A stretch of DNA of 64,000 nucleotides from NCBI GenBank assembly GCA_008729055.1, contig SDUX01000001.1, positions 3,201,206-3,265,205 of the forward strand, read 5' to 3'. A program made the position numbers and the translations under genes. Positions 39,167-48,553 of this stretch are shown one piece after another; the first letter of the stretch is position 1, and each line of letters opens with the position of its first letter. This stretch comes from Pyropia haitanensis. Its lineage: Eukaryota; Rhodophyta; Bangiophyceae; Bangiales; Bangiaceae. Below the pieces are notes generated by a model. The model saw only the letters and a program-made list of their open reading frames with translations, did not search any database and was not told the origin of the DNA.

Positions 39167-39276
39167 GCCGTGCCGGCGGTGGGTGGGAGCCGTGCCGGCG
39201 GTGGGTGGGAGCCGTGCCGGCGGTGGGTGGGAGCCGGCGGCGGTGGGTGGGAGTCGGGACGGCGGCGGGTGGGAAC
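39167..39276. repeat. 22-bp minisatellite
   Basis: About five units of CCGTGCCGGCGGTGGGTGGGAG, the first three nearly identical and the last two degenerate. No gene is associated. Confidence 0.75.
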
Positions 39277-41789
39277 CAGGCCATGGGGAAGGCTGTCGCC
39301 GTCGCCGCCACCGCCGCCGCCCCCACCGCCGCCGTTGCTGCCGCCCGGCAGGGCAGCGGCGCCTGCGCGGCGCCGCCCTTCCCCCCGCCCCGACGAACCG
39401 CCCGTGTGCAGCGCGTGGTGCCGGCGGCGGCGGCGGCGGCGACGGCGGCGGCGGCGGCGGCGGCGGCAGGGGCGGGAGCTCTGGCGGCGGTGGGGGCGGG
39501 GCGGGGCGGCTCCCCACCGCCGCGGACGCCCCCCCGTCGATGACCCGGCCTCGGCGCGGGGTGTGCGGGCCGCCGCCCTGCGCGCCGTGCGGCCGCGCGC
39601 GGCCGCGCCGGCGGCGAGCGGGGGCAGCCCTACGGGAAAATTTGGCTTGATAACCAGGACATGGGACAGGACACATACAGTCTTTTGCCAATGTTGGGCA
39701 CCCTGTGCGTCGACCGTAAACCCGCCGACCGCAGCACGATTTCGCTTTCCCATTGGTCGGTGAAGGCGGTGCCGCCGCAGCCCAGCTGTCCCTCGGGGTT
39801 CCACGCCGTGAAATTGCCGGGCGCACAACGGCTCGCGACGAGCCCACCGCCGCGGCCGTCCCGTCGACCCCCACTCACGCGGCCGCCCCCCCGTTCCCGC
39901 CGCCACGCACAGCGCCCCAGAAGTTTACCCGACGGGGTAGCCAAATACATATTCCCGAAAGTCTATTCCTTGAGTCGAAAGCACACTTCTTCTGTGTTGT
40001 CGTTTGTGATCTAGAATTTAAAGCTGAGCATGTGTCGTGAGTGGGTAGTCGTGACTATGCATGAAGAATACTGTTTGGCATGGACAATGCGGGTACATGC
40101 ACGCAAGTACACTTCGGATCCTGTGTCTCAAACGTCTTTCATGGTTTTTTCGTGCAAGATGTGCTTTATTGCTATCTGCAGCATCGCCCTGCCCTCCCCG
40201 ACCGCCAAGCACATCTGGTGCAACAAAAGAAAGTGGAAGCAGACGAACACGGCAAGGTGACAACAGCAGCGAGACCAAGATGGAGCGAGCATACATCCAA
40301 GCGACGCGAGAGGGACGGACAAGGTCAGTCAGTGTCATCACAGCATCTCAGCACAGAGGATGCTCGCAGCATGAGCAAGTACGCACACCCCGCATCGCCG
40401 GCGGTGCGGCGACCGTTACACCGAGCGCCCACCCTCTCCCCCCCCGATGGCCGCCCGCCCCTCCCGCGGCATTACCCCCTCGCTGTCCTACCCCTTCCGC
40501 TAGCGTCCGCGAGGAGACCTGGGCCCACGCACCTCTCGCGGCGTGGGCTGCAGACCAGTCGGGCACGCCGCCACAGCCGCTGCCGCCGCCACTGCCGCAG
40601 CCGCCACCGATGTCTCTGCGGCCGCCGCTGCAGGTGAAGACCACCACCGCCGCCTTGCGGGTGCACTTGCGCGGGACAATCAATCCCCTTTTGCGGGTCG
40701 ACAATGACCCACAACCCAGAGGTCGGCCAGAGGGAGGCGGCAGCGGTGGCACGTAGACGGTGCCCGAGACAAGGGAATGGGGAAGGGCGGAAGTGAGCGC
40801 GGGGTACGCGCCGAGGTGGGTGAGAGGGTAGTGTGAAGAATGAGGTGCGGCGGGGTCAAAAGAGGGGGAGGAGGGGAAAGGGAGGGGGTGAGAAGGGTGG
40901 GATGGGGAGGGCGCGGGACAGGGAGGGGTGTGAAGAGGAGAAGAGACAGGGAAAGTGGGCCCGCAGGACCCATAAGACACGCAAGGCTCGAAGTAGGCGT
41001 CAGTATCATGGCCGCGTCGAATGTCTGCAGGCGCCCCCACACGGGGAGCCGCTCTCCACAGAGACGCGGAGTGGGCTCGCGGCGACGGTGCAAGTAGCGG
41101 CAACGGAAACAGAGGCGGAGACGATGGCGACAGTGGCGGCAGAGACACCGGCGGTGGTGAGCCGCGAGAGGATAGTACACCTCGCCCGTCCCTGCACCTT
41201 CCCTCCTGGCCCTTGCCCCATCCTGCCTCCTTCCCCTCTCCCACTCCCCCTCCGTCCCACCCCAGCTTACCGCCAAGAGTGGCCTCGCCAAGTGAACGGC
41301 CCACGTCATGCACCGCTGCCTTCGATCCCGCCGCACGCGTCCAGGCGGGACGGACAGTGCAGCGCACAAAGCAGAGGGAGGGGTGAAGTAGAAGGGTGGG
41401 AGTGGTGGGACAGAGCCCGTGGCGAGCAGGCGAGGGAAAGGCAGTGGAGAGGCGCACGAGAGGGGGTGGGAGGCGGGGGGGCAGGATGGCAAGGGCGGGA
41501 TGGGGGAGGATTCGGGGCGGTCGGCTTGCACTGGGACGACCCAAGGTGGGGAGAGACGTGCAAGCGACCACTTGCACCGCTGCATTCTCGATTCTCACGA
41601 GATGAGGGGTGCCAATTATTGAGTGCGACTCAACGTGCTGACCACCAACCGGCGACTGCGTGTGGTACCAGTGATGGAGTGGAATCTATCGTGTGAAGAG
41701 GAAAAAGCGTCGTAACACAATCCTATGGTGGTATATTTGTGAAAATCATGTATTCTTTTACCCCGCTAGTTTCGAAACGGGGTGCTGTG

Positions 41790-43290
41790 CGCCCACCGCG
41801 GCGACGCCACGCCCCGGCTGCGCACCCTCCGCCCCGCGCGCCGCCGCCGCCGCCGCCGCGTGGCCCCGCCGCGGCCGCCACGCGGGCCGCGGCGACCGCG
41901 CCGGCGGCGAGCGGGGACAGCCCGCGTGGGCGCCCTCCCCCCCCCCCCCCCCCCCCCGCCCCCTCCGCAGCCGCCCCCCCCCCCCCCCCCCCAACCCGGC
42001 ACCGGACTGGAGGCTGGCCAAACAGGACCACCCCCCCCCGGGGGTCCGCCTCGAGACGCCTCCGCCGCGACACCCGCCCGCCGCTACGGGTGCGGCACGG
42101 TGCAGCGGGGCGGTGGGTGGGGGGAGGGGGGGAGGGACGGCTGCCGCCGCGCCCGCCCGCCCGCCCGCCGCCGCCGACGGGCGCTCGCTGCGGCCGCGGC
42201 GGCGGCCACGCCACCGCGGCGGCCGCCGGGGGGGGCGAGGTGTCGGCCACGCCACGGGGACGGCCGCCGGCCGGCCGAGGGGGAGGTGGGGGGGGGGGGC
42301 CCGGTCGCCGCCGCCGCCGCCGCCGTCGCCGCCGCCGCGAGGCGCCGCCCGCGCGGCCGCGGCGGCTGGTGGGGGCGTCGGGTTGGGCGACGGCGGAGGG
42401 AGCGGGGAGCGGTGGCCGCCGCGGGGGGGGGTCGCCGTGCGGGACGCCGCCACCCGCAACGCGGCGCGCGCGGCGGCGGCCCCCCCCCCCCCCCTCCGCT
42501 CCGAGACGCGGCGAGCGGCAGCCGCCGCGGCGGCGCCACCGCCGCCGCCGCCGGGGGCGGTCGGTAACGGCCGCTGGGGCAGCCGCTTTGGGACGCGACG
42601 CCGGCTAGAGGGCAGGGGGAAGGGGGGGGGCGCCGCCGGAAAGGGGCGGAGGGGGGGATGGGGGGGGGGGGGGGGGAAAGGCTGCCGCCGGCACGCGCGA
42701 GGCTCGCCCCCCCGCGGCACCCCCCACCCCCCCTCCACCGGCCGCGCCACCCCTCCCCGCCCCCCCGCCACCGTCGCGCCCCTCCCACCCGCCGCCAGCC
42801 GCCATGGCGGGCGGCCGGCGCACCCCCCCCTCCCCCCCCCCCCCCGCGGCGTTGCGCGCGGCGGCGGCGGCGGCGGCGGCTGCACGCGACGGCGGCCGCC
42901 GCTGCCGGCCGGCCGGCCGGCCCGGCCGTGGCGGCAGCCGCCTCACGCGCGCGCGGGGCGTGCCCCCCCCCCCCCCCCCCCCCAGCCCCCCCCGCCCCCC
43001 CGCCCGCCACCGCCGCCGCCGCCGCCGCCGCTGCCGCCGCCGCCGCCACCCCCAGCCACGGCGGCGGCCACCCCCCCCGGCCACGGCGGCCGCAACCGCC
43101 GCCGCGGCGGGCGCGCGGGAGCGCCCGCGGCGGGCGGGCGGGCGGGCGGGCGGGCGGGCGGGCGGCGCGGCGTGGCACGGCCGAGCGGCACGCGGGCCGC
43201 GGCCGCCGCGGCGGCGCGGCCGCCGTCGCGGGATGGGGGGGGGGCGACGCGGCCGCGGCGCCGCCGCCGCCGGCCGCGCGGCGCGCGTCT

Positions 43291-43326
<36 letters not shown>

Positions 43327-43760
43327 GCCGCCGCGCGGGGCCGCGGCGCACGGCGGGGGACGCCACGGCCGCGCCGCCGCCGCGGCCGCCGGCCGCCGCC
43401 GCCGCCGGCCGCCGCCGCCGCGGCCGGGCGGCGCACGCCGCCGCCGCCGCCGCCGCTGCCGCCGCCGCCGCCGTCGCCGCCGCCGCGCGCGGCCGCGGCG
43501 CACCGCCGCCGCGGCGGCACCGCGTCTGTCGCTCACGGTCGCGTCACGCGGCGCACCCCCCCCCCCCCCCCCCCCCCCCCCGCTGCCGCACGCACCCCCG
43601 CCGCCGCGCACGGCCCCACCGCGCCCGCCGCCGCCCGCCGCCGCCCGCCGCCGCCGCCGCGTGCGCGCGTTGGCGGCCGCCTCGGTACGCGCGCGCGGCC
43701 GCGCCGGCGCCGGCCGCGTCCGCCGGCCCCCCCCCCCGCGTGCGTCGCGGCGCGCGTCGT
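41790..43760. repeat. GC-only low-complexity block with C runs
   Basis: GCC/GCG triplets mixed with many C or G runs of 8-20 bases. Frames are open on both strands throughout because A and T are rare, and the translations are homopolymer-like. I found no conserved motif, so I do not call a gene. It lies directly upstream of the gene at 44262 and could be promoter or 5' untranslated sequence. Confidence 0.6.
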
Positions 43761-44261
43761 CTGCCGCTGCCCGCGTCGTCTGTGTTTTTTTTTCCCCCCG
43801 CTCGGCGTCGGCCACACCGGCTGCTGCGCGTGGCGGCCGCGCCACCGCCGCGTGCCCATCCCGCCGACGCGGCGTGGTCGTGCGGGGGTTTTGCGGCACG
43901 CGCGGGCCCGCGCCGCCCGTTTGGTCCCGCCACCCGCCGCCCCGCCTCGTTCCGTGTCATTCGCGTCGCTCCGCCGCCCGCGTCACCTCCCGCTGGCGTC
44001 TGAGCTGGCCACCCCGCTTCCCACCCGCCAGGCCCGCCCCTCTCCCCAACCCTCCCCCCCTCCTGACCTTTCTCGCCTCCCCGCTTCCCTCCGTGTCCTC
44101 CTCCCCCTCCCTCCCCCCCTCTTCCAACCGGTAACCCCCCCCCCCTACGACGCTGACGTACAGCTGGAGTACGTCCCTCTGCCACCCACCACCGCCGCTC
44201 GCCACCCCCACCACCACCCCGTCCACCAGCAGCACCACCGCCGCCCCCACCACCCGGCACG

Positions 44262-44528
44262 ATGCTCCCCCCCCCCCCCCCCACGGCCACGTCGGCGACC
44301 GCCGCCCCCACCCTCTCCCCCCTCCCCTACCTCACCCACTCTGCCGCCTTCCCAACCGGCGCCGCCGCCGCGGCGCTCGCGCGCACGCAGCGCGCACGCA
44401 TCGCGCACCTGCAGGCCGCGCTCGTCACGTCCCGCACCGAGCTCGCCGCGCTCGTCCGCGTCACCACCGCCCGGGGGGGGGGGGTTGCTGCCGGCGGCGG
44501 CGGCGGCGGCAGCGGCGGCAACGGCGGC

Positions 44529-44566
<38 letters not shown>

Positions 44567-44624
44567 CGGTAGGGGTGGTCGTCGCGGCGGCGGCGGCCGC
44601 ACCGTTGGCGCCGGCGTCAGCGCC

Positions 44625-44662
<38 letters not shown>

Positions 44663-45617
44663 ACAGGGGGGGGGGCGGCTGGCGGCAGCGTCGCCGGCCA
44701 AGCGGCGAAAGGTGGCGGCCGGCCGTGCCGCGGGTGGCCGCCGCGGGCGGCCCGCCGACGCGGCCGACGCGGAGGCGGCGCACAAGGCGGCGGCCGCGGC
44801 GGCAGCGGCCGCGGCAGCGGCAAGGTGCGTTGTAGCCGCTGCTGTTGTTCAGTGCCGGGGTAGGGGTTGGGGGGCGGGCGACCTGCGAGGCTGCCAGGGG
44901 GTTGCACCAGAGAGAGGGGAGGCTGCCCCGTCGCAGTGTACTAACCGCGTGACGTATGCTGTGGCTGCCGCGCTGCCTGCTTGGCCCGCCGTCGCTCGCT
45001 ACGGACGCACCCTTGCCGCCGCGGCTGTACTTGCTCCCCGCCGCGGTTGGTACCCCCAGGCCGACGACGTCCACTTTGGCGCAGGCCAGCCACCAGGGCG
45101 TCCCGTCCCCCGCCGCCCCCCCCCCCCCCCCTCCCCCTTTACAGAGCACCCCCCAGCGACGGCTACAGGCGTGGCCGTCGCGCCCTACCGCTCACTGCCG
45201 GGGGCGCCCGTCCTGCCGCTCCCCCCCCCCGGTATCCCCCCCGCCCCCCCCCCCCCCCCCCCGGCCACGTACTTCCCCCCCCCCACCAGCAGCGGCCGCG
45301 ACGCGTACCCCGTGGACGGCACCGACGGAACTGGCGTCCTGCCCGGCGTCGGGGAGCCCCTCTTGTTCCCCTTTGTCGGCGACACCCCCGCCGCCGCCGC
45401 CGCCGCGACCGCCACCGCCGACGCGGCCGCCCCCTTCCTCTTTCCCTTTGGCTGTGGCCGCGGCGGCGGCAGCGGCGCGGGCGCCGGCGGGGGGGACGAC
45501 GAGTGGCCGTCGGACGGGGGGCTGGCGCTCGGCCTGGGCGTGGGGGGCCTCGAGAGCTTTGGCGGGGGGGGGGGGTTTGGCAGCCGCGACATTGCCGAGC
45601 TCCTCGACTCGTTCTAG
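44262..45617 (+). CDS. Unrecognised protein with coiled coil and nuclear-localisation-like motif
   Basis: 451 codons from an ATG preceded by CCCGGCACG. Parts seen: a short coiled coil at about 42-70 (ARTQRARIAHLQAALVTSRTEL), a poly-Gly run, a poly-Ala run, a basic motif (SPAKRRKV), more poly-Ala, a Pro-rich middle, two related patches LLFPFVGDT and FLFPFGCGR, and an acidic hydrophobic end (DDEWPSDGG, SRDIAELLDSF) that resembles an activation domain. A nuclear regulator is a reasonable guess only. The section at about 44825-45144 looks noncoding: GTGCGT (44825), matching donors used elsewhere, and TTTACAG (45144) would fit an intron, but joining them does not keep frame unless a homopolymer is miscounted. 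The unspliced frame is open throughout. Confidence 0.55.
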
Positions 45618-46252
45618 GCGCGAGCGTGTGGGCGGAGGGGGGGGGGGGGGGGGGGCGAGTCTGGGTCGGGGGGGAGTGGGGTGTGGGCGGCGGGGAACAG
45701 CACGCGCGAGAGGGGTGCGTGCGGGCCGAGGCCGACCGGCACGCCCGCCGACTCGGGCGCGGGGTAGGCGCTGCAGCCAGGGGGCACACGGCGCCGCGAC
45801 GCGCGCCGCCGGTGGCGTGCGGCCCGATAGAGGATGCGTTTGGCTTTGTTGTGGTGCCGCGGCGGCTCGCGGCGGCGCGGCGTGCGGCGGTACGGCGCGG
45901 CTGACGGCATATACCGACGCGCCAATGTAGGCGCGGGCTGCCGGCGGCAGGGCGGGCAGGGGGAGGAAAAGCGGCCGGTGGTGGCGGGGTCGCGGGATAA
46001 AGCGGGCCCGTGGCCTCGCCTCTCCTTGCCACTGCAGCCGCCGCGGGCAGACCTCCCGTGCGGGGCGGCGTGCCTCCCACGCGCGCTCGGCTGGGTGTGG
46101 CGGCTGCCGACGACCGGTGCGTGTGGCCAGCCATGGGCAGGGCGTTGGGGTAGCCGCCGCGGCCCCGCCCCCGGGGTGGGGGCCCCCCGCGGGGGTGGCG
46201 AGCAGGCCAGACGACGGGCTGCGTGGATGGAGACATGGGCCGGCCGCGGCGT
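45618..46252. other. Convergent intergenic region
   Basis: No gene was recognised. A G run occurs near 45639-45655. Confidence 0.45.
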
Positions 46253-48553
46253 CTACCGCAGCGACGCTGGCAGCCACGGAGGAGGCCAGCGCGCTGCCGC
46301 CCACGCCGCCCCGTGCCCTGTAGCAGGACACCATACGCCGCGGGGCGTCGTCCCTCTCTCTCGCTCATGAGCGGAGCCACCAGGGTGGTGCGAGGATGGG
46401 CACGAACGTTGGGCTCTTGACATGAGCGTACGCATGGCACGGTCTGTTCCTGTTTTTTTTTTTTTTCTGTGTGCCCCGCCCCGATTACCGGGGCAGCCGG
46501 CCGAGGACGTCAAAGCCTTCGTCCGACGCCTCGTCGTCGACGAGCACGGGGGCGTACGGGTCGGCCCCCCCCCCCCCTCCCGCCGCCGCCGCCGCCACCA
46601 CCAGCGCCCCACCGCCACAACCGCAACGACCGCCAGCGCGAGGCCAACCAGCGCGCCGAGGAGCCGGCCCACCGCCGCGGCGGTGCCGCCGCTCCCCGCC
46701 AGCGCGCACACGCACCCGCGGCCGTGGCAGAGCGGGTAGGGCAGGATGCTGCCGCCGGCCCCGCCGCGCGCCACGCACGCCCCCGTCCGCAGGTTGTACG
46801 CACACGCCGCCGCGTCGGCCGCGCACGCCCCGCACGTGTCGTGCGCGGCGCACGCGGCGGCGGCGGCCGGCGACGGCGGCGCGCCCGCCGCGAGCGGTCC
46901 ATCGCGGCCGCCGGTGGCGGTGGGGGTGGCCGCCCCGGGCGCGGCGCCGCCGCTGCTATTGGCCACCGCCCCCAGCACGCTCTCGGCCGTAATCGCGGGC
47001 GGCAGCTTGTGGCCCGGCGCGGCCGACCCGCCGGCGGCATCGCCGCCGTCGTCCCCCCCGTCGGTGCTCAGGAGCCCCTTCTCAACGGGCACCGATGACC
47101 CACACGCCCCCGACGCGGGGCCCAGGCCCAGCCGCCGCCCCGCACGGTCCCAGTAGGACACGTACCGGCGGAGGACGCTCGCGCCAAAGATCAGCTGCTC
47201 GTCCCGGGCGTCCATGTCCAACGCCACCAGCGATACGCAGTGGTAGAGCTTGGAGCCCTGCGGGTAGGGGAGGAGGTAGTCTTCGGGGGTGAGCACCACG
47301 TCCAGCGGCGCCGCGTCATCGGGGCCGCCGACGGTGAAGGTGAAGTTGGGCAGGCCGGCGAGCACGCCGTCGGGGAGGTGCACGCAAGACTGGGGGCGGA
47401 ACCAGGTACGCTGGCTGCACAGCACCTCGTCGAGCTCGCAGTACGCCTTCTGCAGCTCCGACAAGATGGACAGGAAGAGCTCCGGCGAGACGCCCACAAA
47501 GGGGGTGGACGACGTCCACAAGGCGGTCTTGACCTTGGGCGCGTCGACGGTGGCGTTGCCAACGCGCATGGACGGAGACACCGACGTCAGCCACTTGCGC
47601 GCCACCGCCGGCTGGCCGACGTCGTCGCCGGCGATGGGGGTGACGCCAAACCAGGAGAGCGACGCGCCCGCCGCCAGGTGGCTTTCATTGACGCCCCCAA
47701 ACGTCAGGGCGCCGCCAACCACGTTGACGCACAGCCCCACGCCGCCGTCGCCGGCGCCCACCTCGGCCGCAAACGGGCGGGTGCAGCTGGGCTCGCACGC
47801 CGACGCGTCAAGACCCAGGCCGAGGAGCCCGTCCGCGCCATCGGGAAAAAAGGGGCCCTCCACCAGGTCCATGCCCCCAAACGTCACGTTGGCGCTCACC
47901 CCGCCGGCGGCGGCCCCGTCTGCGGCGGCGGCCAGCGCCAGCACATCCCGCCCGAGGCGGCCGCTGCCAGCACGGTGGTGGCCGGCGCGCGCAAACCAGC
48001 ACCCCCCCGGCTTGCCCGGCGCGCAGCACGCGCCGCCCGCCGAGCACGCCTTGCACTCGAGCGCCGCGCACTGGCCCGCGTCGGGCTCCCCCCCCGGCGT
48101 GGACACCCCACACACCGGGTCTGCGCACGCCACGACCGTTGCGTTGGCCGGTGACGGCGCGCCCGCCGCCGCCGGCGACGCGGCGTCGTCGTACTTGGCG
48201 CCCGCCGCGGGGCAGTACTCGCACGCGGCGCGGGCAACGACGACGGACCCAGAGGTGGTGTCCGCTTTTAACCGCAGCGGCTGGCCGCCAAGCGTCGCCG
48301 CCACCGCGTAGTCGCCCTTGTGAAGGAGGCCGCCGGTGAGGGGGACTTCGGAGAAGCCCGACGCGCTAGGCGTGATGGGGGGGGAGGCCCGCGCCGCGGC
48401 GGCAGCCGGCAGACGGAGAGCGTCAGGGAACGGGCGCCGGGGCGTGGTGGCGCTCCCGTGCACCCCCAGCGGGGTGGCCGCCACGCCAAGAAAAACGACG
48501 AGGGCGGTGGTGAGCACGTGGCGGCCCGACAGGCAGCGGCGTGGTGGATCCAT
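46253..48553 (-). CDS. Membrane-anchored aspartic-protease-like protein, probable pseudoenzyme
   Basis: Start at the ATG 48553 with an N-terminal signal (LTTALVVFLGVAATPLGVHG). The body follows the pepsin (A1) plan: first active-site region LKADTTSGSVVV (98-103), flap-side Cys-rich lobe, VGLCVNVVGGALTFGG, second active-site region KTALWTSSTPF (about 342-352), and FGASVLRRYVSYWDRAGRRLG. In active enzymes these sites read D-T-G-S and D-(S/T)-G-T. Here the first has lost its Gly and the second has no Asp at all. Next come a PSI-like Cys module (CAAHDTCGACAADAAACAY, about 568-586) and one TM helix (about 628-650) with a basic stop-transfer. In this frame the tail continues to 46253. After a C run at about 46566-46578 the overlapping frame gives a natural acidic tail (PYAPVLVDDEASDEGFDVLG) ending at 46485, so the true end may be there. 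It probably acts as a binding protein in the secretory or surface membrane. Confidence 0.78.
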   Translation of the reverse strand: MDPPRRCLSGRHVLTTALVVFLGVAATPLGVHGSATTPRRPFPDALRLPAAAAARASPPITPSASGFSEVPLTGGLLHKGDYAVAATLGGQPLRLKADTTSGSVVVARAACEYCPAAGAKYDDAASPAAAGAPSPANATVVACADPVCGVSTPGGEPDAGQCAALECKACSAGGACCAPGKPGGCWFARAGHHRAGSGRLGRDVLALAAAADGAAAGGVSANVTFGGMDLVEGPFFPDGADGLLGLGLDASACEPSCTRPFAAEVGAGDGGVGLCVNVVGGALTFGGVNESHLAAGASLSWFGVTPIAGDDVGQPAVARKWLTSVSPSMRVGNATVDAPKVKTALWTSSTPFVGVSPELFLSILSELQKAYCELDEVLCSQRTWFRPQSCVHLPDGVLAGLPNFTFTVGGPDDAAPLDVVLTPEDYLLPYPQGSKLYHCVSLVALDMDARDEQLIFGASVLRRYVSYWDRAGRRLGLGPASGACGSSVPVEKGLLSTDGGDDGGDAAGGSAAPGHKLPPAITAESVLGAVANSSGGAAPGAATPTATGGRDGPLAAGAPPSPAAAAACAAHDTCGACAADAAACAYNLRTGACVARGGAGGSILPYPLCHGRGCVCALAGSGGTAAAVGRLLGALVGLALAVVAVVAVGRWWWRRRRREGGGGPTRTPPCSSTTRRRTKALTSSAGCPGNRGGAHRKKKKTGTDRAMRTLMSRAQRSCPSSHHPGGSAHERERGTTPRGVWCPATGHGAAWAAARWPPPWLPASLR

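Larger units (their letters stand above)
37299..44261. other. Gene-poor region, 7 kb
   Basis: No frame shows a recognisable domain. It contains an AT-richer pocket at about 38880-38950, a minisatellite at 39167-39276, purine- and pyrimidine-rich mirror-like stretches at 40840-41520 and a long GC-only block at 41790-43760. Moderate-GC parts at about 39650-40330 and 41600-41780 may be old mobile-element sequence, but nothing could be named. Confidence 0.4.

Noticed and set aside
40840..41520. Possible long inverted repeat of purine- and pyrimidine-rich stretches
   Set aside because: The similarity between the arms is compositional (GGGA versus TCCC) and did not extend as a real alignment when compared base by base.
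41693..44134. 813-codon plus-strand frame
   Set aside because: It lies in the GC-only block, has Pro/Arg/Ala runs and no motif, and frames on the other strand are equally open.
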